Assembly (NCBI GenBank): GCA_003023565.1
Contig: PXSA01000040.1
Location: forward strand, 1 to 64,000
Reading direction: 5' to 3'
Length of the DNA stretch: 64,000 bases
DNA from: Halobacteriales archaeon QS_9_68_17
GTDB lineage: Archaea > Halobacteriota > Halobacteria > Halobacteriales > Natronoarchaeaceae
In this document: positions 8,398 through 16,797 of the stretch, piece after piece
Layout of the letters: the number at the start of each line of letters is the position of its first letter
Position numbering within the stretch: the first letter of the stretch is position 1
Made by a program: the position numbers and the translations under genes
Notes under the pieces: generated by a model
What the model was told of the DNA's origin: nothing
The model's input: the letters and a program-made list of their open reading frames with translations, nothing else
Databases searched by the model: none

Positions 8398-10101
8398 ATG
8401 AGTACCGAGTCGGACGCCACGGAGTCCGAGGCGTTCAAGCGGGTCTGCGAGGAGCTGATCGACCGCATCCTCGCGGGCGAACTGGAGCGCGACGACGTCG
8501 AGTCAGCGAAGCTGGACGTCTGTTCGGAGCACTCCTCGCCGAAGGTGCCGAAGAACTCCGAGATCCTCGATCACGCGCCGCAGGAGCGCCGCGAGGAGCT
8601 CGAATCGGTGCTGCGGCGCAAACCGGTGCGGACGGCGTCGGGCGTCTCGCCCGTCGCCATCATGACCAGCCCGCACAACTGTCCCCACGGGAAGTGCCTG
8701 TACTGCCCGGGCGGTCCCGACTCGGAGTTCTCCAGTTCGCAGAGCTACACGGGCAACGAGCCGGCCGCCGCCCGCGGCGTGCAGAACGACTACGACCCGT
8801 ACGGGCAGGTCCGCCTCCGACTGGAACAGCTCCGGGAGATCGGCCACCCGGTCGACAAGGTCGAACTCATCCTGATGGGCGGGACGATGACCGCGCGGAG
8901 CCACGACTACCAGGAGTGGTTCGTCAAGCGCGCCCTGCAGGCGATGAACGAGTACGACGTGGACGGGGAGCCGGAACCGGCCGAGGGCGAGAGCTTCGCG
9001 CAGGACCCCGAGGAGTACGACTTCGAGTACGTCGAGGACGTTATCGCCCGCAACGAGACCGCGGACGTCCGCGACATCGGGACGACGTTCGAGACGAAGC
9101 CCGACTGGTGCGACCGGGAGCAGATAGACCGGATGCTTCGCCTCGGCGGGACGAAGGTCGAGGTCGGCGTCCAGACGACGTTCGAGCGTATCAACCGCGA
9201 GATGCACCGCGGCCACGGCGCGCAGGCCTCCATCGACGCGAACCGCCGCCTCCGCGATGCCGCGTTCAAGGTCGGCTTCCACATGATGCCCGGCCAGCCC
9301 GGCATGACGAAGGAGATGTGCCTGGAGGACTTCCGCCGCCTCTTCGAGGACGAGAAATGGAGGCCCGACTACCTGAAGATATACCCCACTCTCGTCGTCC
9401 GGGGCACGCGGACCTACGACATGTGGCACGATGGCGAGTACGACCCGCTCACCAACGAGGAGGCGGCCGAACTCGTCGCCGAGATCAAGTCGATGATCCC
9501 GAAGTACACGCGCCTCCAGCGCGTCCAGCGGGACATCCCCGCGGACTTCATCGACGCCGGCGTCTGGAAGTCCAACCTCCGGCAGCTCGCCAGACAGAAG
9601 ATGGCGGACCACGGCTGGACCTGCGACTGCATCCGCTGTCGCGAGGTCGGCATGAACGACCAAGCGCCGGGGGACGTGGAACTCGACGTGATGACCTACG
9701 AGGCCGCGGGCGGCACGGAGCACTTCATCAGCTACGAGGACCCGGACAACGACCTGCTGGTCGGCTTCTGCCGCCTGCGGTTCCCCGGAAACCCTCAGCG
9801 CGCGGAACTGCGGGACGCCGCGCTCGTCCGCGAACTCCACGTGTACGGGCCGATGGTCGAAGTCAGCGAGGCGCGAAGCGCCTCGGAGACATCGAGCGGC
9901 GACGAGCCGCGAGACGGCGACGAGAGCTACGACTGGCAGCACAAGGGGTACGGCCGGACACTGCTCCGGAAGGCCGAAGCGCTCGCCGCCGACGCCGGCT
10001 ACGAGACGGTGAGCGTCATCAGCGGTATCGGCGCGCGGGAGTACTACCGGGAGCAGCTGGGCTATCACCAGGACGGGCCGTACGTGAGCAAGCGGCTGTA
10101 A
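8398..10101 (+). CDS. tRNA uridine(34) 5-carboxymethylaminomethyl modification radical SAM/GNAT enzyme Elp3
   Basis: CPHGKCLYCPGGP radical SAM motif, GGTMTARSHDYQEWFVKRAL, C-terminal GNAT domain. Confidence 0.93.
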   Translation: MSTESDATESEAFKRVCEELIDRILAGELERDDVESAKLDVCSEHSSPKVPKNSEILDHAPQERREELESVLRRKPVRTASGVSPVAIMTSPHNCPHGKCLYCPGGPDSEFSSSQSYTGNEPAAARGVQNDYDPYGQVRLRLEQLREIGHPVDKVELILMGGTMTARSHDYQEWFVKRALQAMNEYDVDGEPEPAEGESFAQDPEEYDFEYVEDVIARNETADVRDIGTTFETKPDWCDREQIDRMLRLGGTKVEVGVQTTFERINREMHRGHGAQASIDANRRLRDAAFKVGFHMMPGQPGMTKEMCLEDFRRLFEDEKWRPDYLKIYPTLVVRGTRTYDMWHDGEYDPLTNEEAAELVAEIKSMIPKYTRLQRVQRDIPADFIDAGVWKSNLRQLARQKMADHGWTCDCIRCREVGMNDQAPGDVELDVMTYEAAGGTEHFISYEDPDNDLLVGFCRLRFPGNPQRAELRDAALVRELHVYGPMVEVSEARSASETSSGDEPRDGDESYDWQHKGYGRTLLRKAEALAADAGYETVSVISGIGAREYYREQLGYHQDGPYVSKRL

Positions 10102-10159
10102 ATCAGAGTGCGAGCGTAGCGTACGTCTCTGTCTGACCGGCCGACCGCCGGCGACTAAG

Positions 10160-10468
10160 TCACCCGTCGTCGGGCGTCCTGACGACCACGCGGCCGTCGC
10201 CGTGGACCGTTACGTCACAGCCGCTCAACCGGAACGAGAGCGTCGCTCCCTCCCGACTGGTTCCGCCGTACGAATCGGCGAAGATAGCGTTGAGCGCGTC
10301 GGGATCGACGGTCTCGTTGAGCGCGTCGACCGCTCTCGGTTCCAGGGTCCGCACCGCGGCGACCGCGGTGACGACCGTCGCGCCGAGCGAGTCGTCCTCC
10401 TCCCAGTCGTGACGAGCGACGTGGACGTCCTGCACGGAGCGCGTGTCTTCGGTGTTGGCGTCTGTCAT
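10160..10468 (-). CDS. HalOD1-type output domain protein
   Basis: LGATVVTAVAAVRTLEPRAVDALNETVDPDALNAIFAD...LSFRLSGCDVTVHGDGRVVV. Confidence 0.75.
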   Translation of the reverse strand: MTDANTEDTRSVQDVHVARHDWEEDDSLGATVVTAVAAVRTLEPRAVDALNETVDPDALNAIFADSYGGTSREGATLSFRLSGCDVTVHGDGRVVVRTPDDG

Positions 10469-10599
10469 ATGGGTTCGAAGTCGTTTCCGTGGCGGCCCCG
10501 CGATCGCTCCGTCCGCCGGCCTCGTGTCACGGATCGGATACGGGATCGGATAAGAATTGTGGCAAATAATAGCACGTCAAGGAGACGTATCCGTGTAGT

Positions 10600-11421
10600 T
10601 CAAACGGTAAACGTGGTGTCGATGAACGTCATAACGGCGAACCCGGCGACGAAGGTGAGCGTGGAGGCGTCGGCGTAGCCGTGGGCGTGGCTCTCGGGGA
10701 TCATCTCGCGGAAGATGACCGCCATCATCGCGCCCGCCGCGACGCCCGCCGCGAGCGGAAAGGCGTCGACGATGTACTCGACGAGCAGGAAGCCGACGAC
10801 GGCCGCGACCGGTTCCGGCACGCCGCCCGACAGCGTCGTGTAGGACACCGTCTTCAGTTTCGACACGCCGGCCTGGTCGGCGGGGACCGCCATCGCGAAG
10901 CCGTCGGGGACGTTCTGAACGGCGATGGCGCTTGCGATGGCGAGTCCGATGCCCTCCTGTCCGCTCGCGAAGGCGATACCGACCGCGAGGCCCTCGGGGA
11001 TATTGTGGATAGTGATCGCACTTCCCACGAGAACCGCCTTCCGGATCCTGTCGTCCACGTCCGGGTCTTTCGGAACGTCCACGATCGCCTCCGCGTCGAT
11101 CGGCGTCGCGTCCGTCCCCCGCCCCTCACCTCGCTCGCGGCCGAACAGCAGGTGGATATGTGGGACGAGGCGGTTCGCGGCCAGCAGGAACAGGCCGCCG
11201 ATCCCTAACCCCGCGATCACCTCCCGCACCGACCCGAGTTCGAGGCCCGGGACGACGAGCGTGAACACCGCCGCTCCGAACATGATCCCCGCGGCGAACC
11301 CGAGCGCGGAATCGTACGCCTTGTGGCTGATCCGGGAGGTGACGAGGACGGGCAACGCACCGATCCCGGTCGCGCTCCCCGCGAGAAGCGCGACCACGAC
11401 TACTTCGCCGAGCGTCGACAT
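10600..11421 (-). CDS. ZIP family metal transporter
   Basis: MSTLGEVVVVALLAGSATGIGALPVLV...HNIPEGLAVGIAFASGQEGIGLAIASAIAVQNVPDGFAMAVP. Confidence 0.9.
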   Translation of the reverse strand: MSTLGEVVVVALLAGSATGIGALPVLVTSRISHKAYDSALGFAAGIMFGAAVFTLVVPGLELGSVREVIAGLGIGGLFLLAANRLVPHIHLLFGRERGEGRGTDATPIDAEAIVDVPKDPDVDDRIRKAVLVGSAITIHNIPEGLAVGIAFASGQEGIGLAIASAIAVQNVPDGFAMAVPADQAGVSKLKTVSYTTLSGGVPEPVAAVVGFLLVEYIVDAFPLAAGVAAGAMMAVIFREMIPESHAHGYADASTLTFVAGFAVMTFIDTTFTV

Positions 11422-11551
11422 GGGTCCGGAAACGATAGCCACAATCAAAAAGTGCGACGGCATGGGACGGAGACGAGTCGTCGGTTCGCTAACCGAGCGT
11501 ATCCGAACCCGTGAGAGGGAAATGTTAGGAAACGAACTATAATATCTCGAT

Positions 11552-11740
11552 CCACGACGTGGCACGCACGTCTCCGGGATCGCCGCCGGCGCGCGGAACG
11601 ACCTCGGTATCGTCGACACTGCTCCGGACGCGGGGACCGCGGCGCTGCGCGTGTTCTACGCGGGCGACGGCGGCCTCGCCACGACGAGCGCCGGCGTCCT
11701 CACGGCCGCCGACTACGCGGCGTCGTTCGACGAACTGTAG
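11552..11740 (+). pseudogene. Fragment of subtilisin-like (S8) peptidase around the catalytic His
   Basis: PRRGTHVSGIAAGARNDLGIVDTAPDAGTAALRVFYAGDGGLATTSAGVLTAADYAASFDEL*; no start, Asp and Ser regions missing. Confidence 0.65.
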
Positions 11741-11779
11741 TCCCGTTCCGCCGACCGCCGGCGAGCAGACCGATCCCGT

Positions 11780-13930
11780 ATGGACCAGAAGCGGGAACTG
11801 ACGAGCGTCGACCTCGCGGCGCTCGTCGGCGAACTCGGCAGTTACGAAGGGGCCAAACTCGACAAGGCCTACCTCTACGGCGACGGCTTCCTGCGGCTCA
11901 AGACCCGGGACTTCGACCGCGGGCGGGTGGAGCTACTGGTGGAGGTCGGCGACGTCAAGCGCGCGCACGTCGCGGACCCCGGGAACGTGCCGGACGCGCC
12001 CGGACGGCCGCCGAACTTCGCGATGATGCTGCGGAACCGCCTCTCGGGGGCGGACTTCGCGGGCGTCGAGCAGTTCGGCTTCGACCGGATCCTCCAGTTC
12101 CACTTCGAGCGCGAGGACGAGGACACGACGATCGTCGCGGAGCTGTTCGGGCCGGGCAACATCGCCGTGCTGGACGCCAACGACGAGGTGGTCGACTCGC
12201 TGGACACCGTCCGCCTGAAGTCCCGGACGGTCGCGCCCGGGTCGCAGTACGAGTTCCCGGACACGCGGGTGAACCCCCTCGACGTGGACTACGAGGCGTT
12301 CGCGGGGCTGATGGACGAGTCCGACACCGACATCGTCCGGACGCTGGCGACCCAGCTAAACCTCGGCGGCATCTACGCCGAGGAGGTCTGTACCCGCGCC
12401 GGCATCGAGAAGACCACCGACATCGCCGACGCCACGGACGACCAGTATCGGGCGGTCTTCGACGCGATAGAGCGCCTCCGCGCGGAACTGGAGAACGCCG
12501 AACTCGACCCGCGGGTCTACGTCGAGGGCGACCGATACGTCGACGTGACGCCGTTCCCGCTCTCTGAGTACGAGGGCCGCGAAGCGCGAAGCGCCGCGGG
12601 GAGTCGGTCGGAAACCGACGGGATCCACAGCGAGTCCTACGACACGTTCAACGCCGCGCTGGACGAGTACTTCTACGAACTCGACCGCTCCGACGACGAG
12701 GACGAGGTCGTCACCGACGACTCGCCGGACTTCGAGAACGAGATAGAGAAGAAGCGACGCATCATCGAACAGCAGGAGAGCGCCATCGAGGGGTTCGAGC
12801 GGCAGGCCGAGCAGGAGCGCGAGCGCGCGGAACTACTGTACGAGCGCTACGGACTGGTCGACGACGTGCTCTCGACGATCCAGGACGCCCGAAGCCGGGA
12901 CACGCCGTGGGACGGGATCGAGGAGCGCTTCGAGGAGGGAGCCGAGCGCGGCATCGAGGCGGCCGAGGCCGTCGTCGGCGTGAACGGCGACGAGGGGACC
13001 GTGACGGTCCGCCTCGACGGCACGGACGTCGAACTCGACGCGAGCGAGGGCGTCGAGCACAACGCCGACCGCCTCTACACCGAGGCCAAGCGCGTCGAGG
13101 AGAAAAAGGAGGGCGCGCTGGCCGCTATCGAGAACACCCGCGAGGAGTTGGAGGGAGTCAGAGAGCGCAAGCGCCAGTGGGAAGAGCGCGGCCCCGAAGA
13201 CGGGGACGAGGGCGAGGCGGACGAGGAGACCGAGAACGTCGACTGGCTCTCCCGGCCCTCGATCCCGGTTCGCCGTTCCGAGCAGTGGTTCGAGCGGTTC
13301 CGCTGGTTCTACACGAGCGACGACTTCCTCGTCATCGGCGGCCGCGACGCCGACCAGAACGAGGAACTCGTCAAGAAGTACCTCGAACCCGGCGACCTGT
13401 TCTTCCACGCGCAGGCCCACGGCGGCCCCGTCACCGTGGTCAAGGCCACCGGGCCGAGCGAGTCGGCGAAGGACGTGGCGATCCCGCAGCAGAGCAAGGA
13501 GGAGGCCGCGCGGTTCGCCGTCTCGTACTCCTCGGTGTGGAAGGACGGCCGCTTCGCCGGCGACGCGTACATGGTGACGCCGGACCAGGTGAGCAAGACG
13601 CCCGAGAGCGGCGAGTTCCTGGAGAAGGGCGGCTTCGCGATCCGCGGCGACCGAACGTACTTCCGGGACGTGGCGGTCGGCGTGGCCGTCGGTATCACCT
13701 GCGAGCCGTCGACCCGGGTCGTCGGCGGCCCGCCGTCGGCCGTTCGCGACCAGGCCGAGACGCATATCGAGGTCGAACCCGGCCAGTTCGCGCAGGCAGA
13801 TGCCGGGAAGAAGCTCTACCGCGAGTTCCGGGAGCGCTTCGCCGACACCTCCTTCGTCCGGAAGGTGGCCAGTCCCGACCGGATCCAGCACTTCCTGCCG
13901 CCGGGCGGCAGCCGGATCGAAGGGGACTGA
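11780..13930 (+). CDS. NFACT-family ribosome quality control protein RqcH
   Basis: MDQKRELTSVDLAALVGELGSYEGAKLDKAYLYGDGFLRLK...FRWFYTSDDFLVIGGRDADQNEELVKKYLEPGDLFFHAQ. Confidence 0.93.
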   Translation: MDQKRELTSVDLAALVGELGSYEGAKLDKAYLYGDGFLRLKTRDFDRGRVELLVEVGDVKRAHVADPGNVPDAPGRPPNFAMMLRNRLSGADFAGVEQFGFDRILQFHFEREDEDTTIVAELFGPGNIAVLDANDEVVDSLDTVRLKSRTVAPGSQYEFPDTRVNPLDVDYEAFAGLMDESDTDIVRTLATQLNLGGIYAEEVCTRAGIEKTTDIADATDDQYRAVFDAIERLRAELENAELDPRVYVEGDRYVDVTPFPLSEYEGREARSAAGSRSETDGIHSESYDTFNAALDEYFYELDRSDDEDEVVTDDSPDFENEIEKKRRIIEQQESAIEGFERQAEQERERAELLYERYGLVDDVLSTIQDARSRDTPWDGIEERFEEGAERGIEAAEAVVGVNGDEGTVTVRLDGTDVELDASEGVEHNADRLYTEAKRVEEKKEGALAAIENTREELEGVRERKRQWEERGPEDGDEGEADEETENVDWLSRPSIPVRRSEQWFERFRWFYTSDDFLVIGGRDADQNEELVKKYLEPGDLFFHAQAHGGPVTVVKATGPSESAKDVAIPQQSKEEAARFAVSYSSVWKDGRFAGDAYMVTPDQVSKTPESGEFLEKGGFAIRGDRTYFRDVAVGVAVGITCEPSTRVVGGPPSAVRDQAETHIEVEPGQFAQADAGKKLYREFRERFADTSFVRKVASPDRIQHFLPPGGSRIEGD

Positions 13931-14253
13931 CGGCAGGTGACCGTCGATGATGGCCGAAGACGCGCTCAACTGTTCGTTCCGCGGCGACCGGACGCCTGGT
14001 ACGTTCGCCGGCGGCGGCGTCCTCGCCGTCTTCGCCGCGTTCTACTGTCACCTCGTCGCGACGCGGTACGTCGGCCTCGCCTGCGCCCGAGCGGGCGGGC
14101 CGGCGGCCCGCTGTGACCGACCGCGGGAACGCGCTGCTGCTCGCGGGCACCGCCGGCTGGATGGTCGGCCTCGCGATGCCGCGTTTCGGCTACGCTTGCC
14201 CCCCCCCGCGCCGAATGGCAGGGCACTTATCCGGGTAGGCCGGAGGTGAGGAC

Positions 14254-15339
14254 ATGAGGATACAGAGCCGGAGCCCCGCCGAGGAGGGCAAGGAGCGGGT
14301 CTCGCTGGTCCCCGAGAGCCTCGATGACCTCTGGCACCTACAGTACGTGCTGGAGCCCGGCGACCTCGTCGCGGGCGACACGACACGGCGCATCCAGCGC
14401 GACGACGACAGGATGCGCGACACCGGCGGTCAGCGCGAGCACATGCACGTCACCATCGAGGTGGACACTGTCGAGTTCGCCAAGTTCGCCAACCGGCTCC
14501 GGGTCGGCGGCGAGATCATCGACGCCTCGCGCGAGGACCAGCTCGGCTTCCACCACACGGTCAACGTGGAGGAGCGCGACGAGATCACCGTCACGAAGCG
14601 GTTCAAACCGGACCAGATGGACCGCCTCGAAGAGGCCGCCGAGGCGACCGACGCGCCCGACGTCGCCATCGCGACGGTCGAAGAGGGGGAAGCCCACATC
14701 CACACCGTCGCCCAGTACGGCACCGACGAGTACGGGTCGTTCACGGGGACGACCGGCAAGGGCGAGTACGCCCGCTCCCGCGACGAGCTGTTCGGCGATC
14801 TCACCGCCGCGCTCGGCCGCATGGACGTCGACGCGGTCATCCTCGCGGGTCCCGGCTTCACGAAGCGGGACGCGCTCGACTTCATCGAGGACGAAACGCC
14901 GGCGCTGGCCGAGAAGATCACGACCGTCGACACGAGCGCCGTCGGCGACCGCGGCGTCCACGAGGTGCTCAAACGCGGCGCGGTCGAGGACGTCCAGCAG
15001 GAGACCCGCATCGCCGCGGAGGCGGAACTTATCGACGAACTCATGCACCGCATCGGCGAGGGAGCGAAGGCCGCGTACGGCCCCGACGAGGTCGCGAAGG
15101 CCGCCGACTTCGGCGCGGCGGAGACCCTGATCGTGCTCGACGAGCGCCTCCGGAAGGAGCGCGGCGCGGTGACCGAGGACGAGGAGGGCCGCGAGTGGGA
15201 CGTGGACGTGAACGAGATCGTGACGAACGTCGAACAGCAGGGGGGCGATGTCACCGTCTTCTCCTCCGACTTCGCGCCGGGCGAACAGCTCGCCAATCTG
15301 GGCGGCATCGCGGCGCTGCTGCGGTACCGGATGGAGTGA
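14254..15339 (+). CDS. pelA: mRNA surveillance protein pelota
   Basis: [48 protein letters not shown]. Confidence 0.95.
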   Translation: MRIQSRSPAEEGKERVSLVPESLDDLWHLQYVLEPGDLVAGDTTRRIQRDDDRMRDTGGQREHMHVTIEVDTVEFAKFANRLRVGGEIIDASREDQLGFHHTVNVEERDEITVTKRFKPDQMDRLEEAAEATDAPDVAIATVEEGEAHIHTVAQYGTDEYGSFTGTTGKGEYARSRDELFGDLTAALGRMDVDAVILAGPGFTKRDALDFIEDETPALAEKITTVDTSAVGDRGVHEVLKRGAVEDVQQETRIAAEAELIDELMHRIGEGAKAAYGPDEVAKAADFGAAETLIVLDERLRKERGAVTEDEEGREWDVDVNEIVTNVEQQGGDVTVFSSDFAPGEQLANLGGIAALLRYRME

Positions 15340-15578
15340 TCGGGTCGCCCGCGTTCGCGCTCGCGTGAAGGGATCCGACCCGGACAGGCCGGTGATAACC
15401 CCGATTGGTCACGTCCGGGCGGTCCCGTTCGGCGTTCGATAGTGTCCCGACCGTGAAATCAACGCTCGGCGGAACAAAACACTTCAGGGTATCGAGACGG
15501 TCCGAACCGGCTCGACACCGCCGTCCGAAGCCATCGGTGTGGACCACGGACTGACCGCACCCGTCCACCACGCCGGCG

Positions 15579-15971
15579 ATGAACGAACAACGTCAGCGGC
15601 TCCTGCGACGGACGAGACGCCGCTCCGGACTGGTCGGCGAGGACCCGCCGGAGGAGACAGACGTACAGGGGACGGCCGTCGAACCGAGCGCGTTCGTGTT
15701 CGACTGCAAGCGCCTCGGTGCGGTCCCCGACGGGGAGCGAGCGCATCGAAGAGACGAAAACGCGACTCGAGCGGGAACGGCTCGAACGCCGACAGCGGAT
15801 CGAGCGCGGCGGTATCTCCTCCGAAGAGGGCGAGCGGTTCGTCGAGACCGTCAGGGGGATCGAGCGCTCGACGCGCTGGAGGGGACCGGCTCTCCGAGCG
15901 TCGAGGAGCTGCGACGAAAGGAGACCGCCGACGCGGACCGGTTGCGGACCCTGGTCGACCGGTTGCCGTAG
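15579..15971 (+). pseudogene. DUF5788-like conserved haloarchaeal protein with two compensating frameshifts
   Basis: Frame 0 MNEQRQRLLRRTRRRSGLVG...FVFDCKRLGAVPDGER, frame +1 ERIEETKTRLERERLERRQRIERGGISSEEGERFVETVRGIER, frame 0 RALDALEGTGSPSVEELRRKETADADRLRTLVDRLP*; the listed ORF stays open throughout. Confidence 0.6.
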
Positions 15972-15999
15972 CGGTGCTACGTCGTGCGCCGGTCCCCGC

Positions 16000-16797
16000 C
16001 TACCGGTTTTCGAGCGACCGCGCGCAGGACTCTTCGAACGAGCCGATGCTGTTGTCCATCAGTTCGATGAGCACCGACGCGAAGTTCGTTCCGACGCTCC
16101 AGAACGCCGTCTCCCGGTCGATACCCGGGACCTCGCCCTCGCCGAGCACCGAGAGGAGCACGCCCTCGCCGTCGACACGAACGATGCGTCCCGTGCTGGA
16201 CCCCTCCTTCTCGAACATCGGCGGCGGCGCGGTGACGACGACGTTCTCGTCGGCGGCGAAGGCCTCGCGGACCACGTCGTTGACGCTGACGACCGTCGTC
16301 GGGACCCCGTCCGCGGCGCGGTCGCGGAGCGCGGCAGCGATGTCGTCGGTGACGAGGTCGGCGTTCGGCGTGCCGAAGACGACCGACTCGTCGGCTTCGC
16401 GGACCAGTTCGACGATCCGGTCCTCGATCTGGTCGCGACCGCGGATCGTCCAGATGTCCTCCTGCTCCTCGTCGTCGTCGCTGTGTTGTTCGCGGACGGT
16501 TTCGACGTAGTCGAACGCCTGCTCCTGCTCCTGCTCGAAGCGTTCGCGGAGCGTCGACCGCGCCGCCTCGATGCTGACGGGGCGGTACCGCATCGGGTTC
16601 GACTGCTGGACTTCGATGAGTCCGCGCTCCTCGAGGCTCTCGGTCGCGCTGTACACCTGCGATCGCGGCACGTCCGCGACGCGGTGGACCTCGCGAGCGG
16701 TTCCGGCCCCGAGTTTCTGTAGGGCGATGAACACCTTCGCCTCGTAGCCGGTGAGGCCGAGGCGTTCGAGCGACTCGACCGCGTCGCCCTCGTTCAT
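16000..16797 (-). CDS. TrmB family transcriptional regulator
   Basis: LERLGLTGYEAKVFIALQKLGAGTAREVHRVADVPRSQVYSATESLEERGLIEVQQSNPMRYRPV. Confidence 0.92.
   Translation of the reverse strand: MNEGDAVESLERLGLTGYEAKVFIALQKLGAGTAREVHRVADVPRSQVYSATESLEERGLIEVQQSNPMRYRPVSIEAARSTLRERFEQEQEQAFDYVETVREQHSDDDEEQEDIWTIRGRDQIEDRIVELVREADESVVFGTPNADLVTDDIAAALRDRAADGVPTTVVSVNDVVREAFAADENVVVTAPPPMFEKEGSSTGRIVRVDGEGVLLSVLGEGEVPGIDRETAFWSVGTNFASVLIELMDNSIGSFEESCARSLENR

Noticed and set aside
8503-10068. 521-aa antisense ORF opposite elp3
   Set aside because: Third-position GC bias creates long open antisense frames; the sense protein is unmistakable and the antisense translation has no recognisable motif.
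13947-14249. Possible small membrane protein before pelota, ending near a C9 tract (14199-14207)
   Set aside because: Hydrophobic stretches are in two different frames and match no family I recognise; may be decayed, but not supportable.
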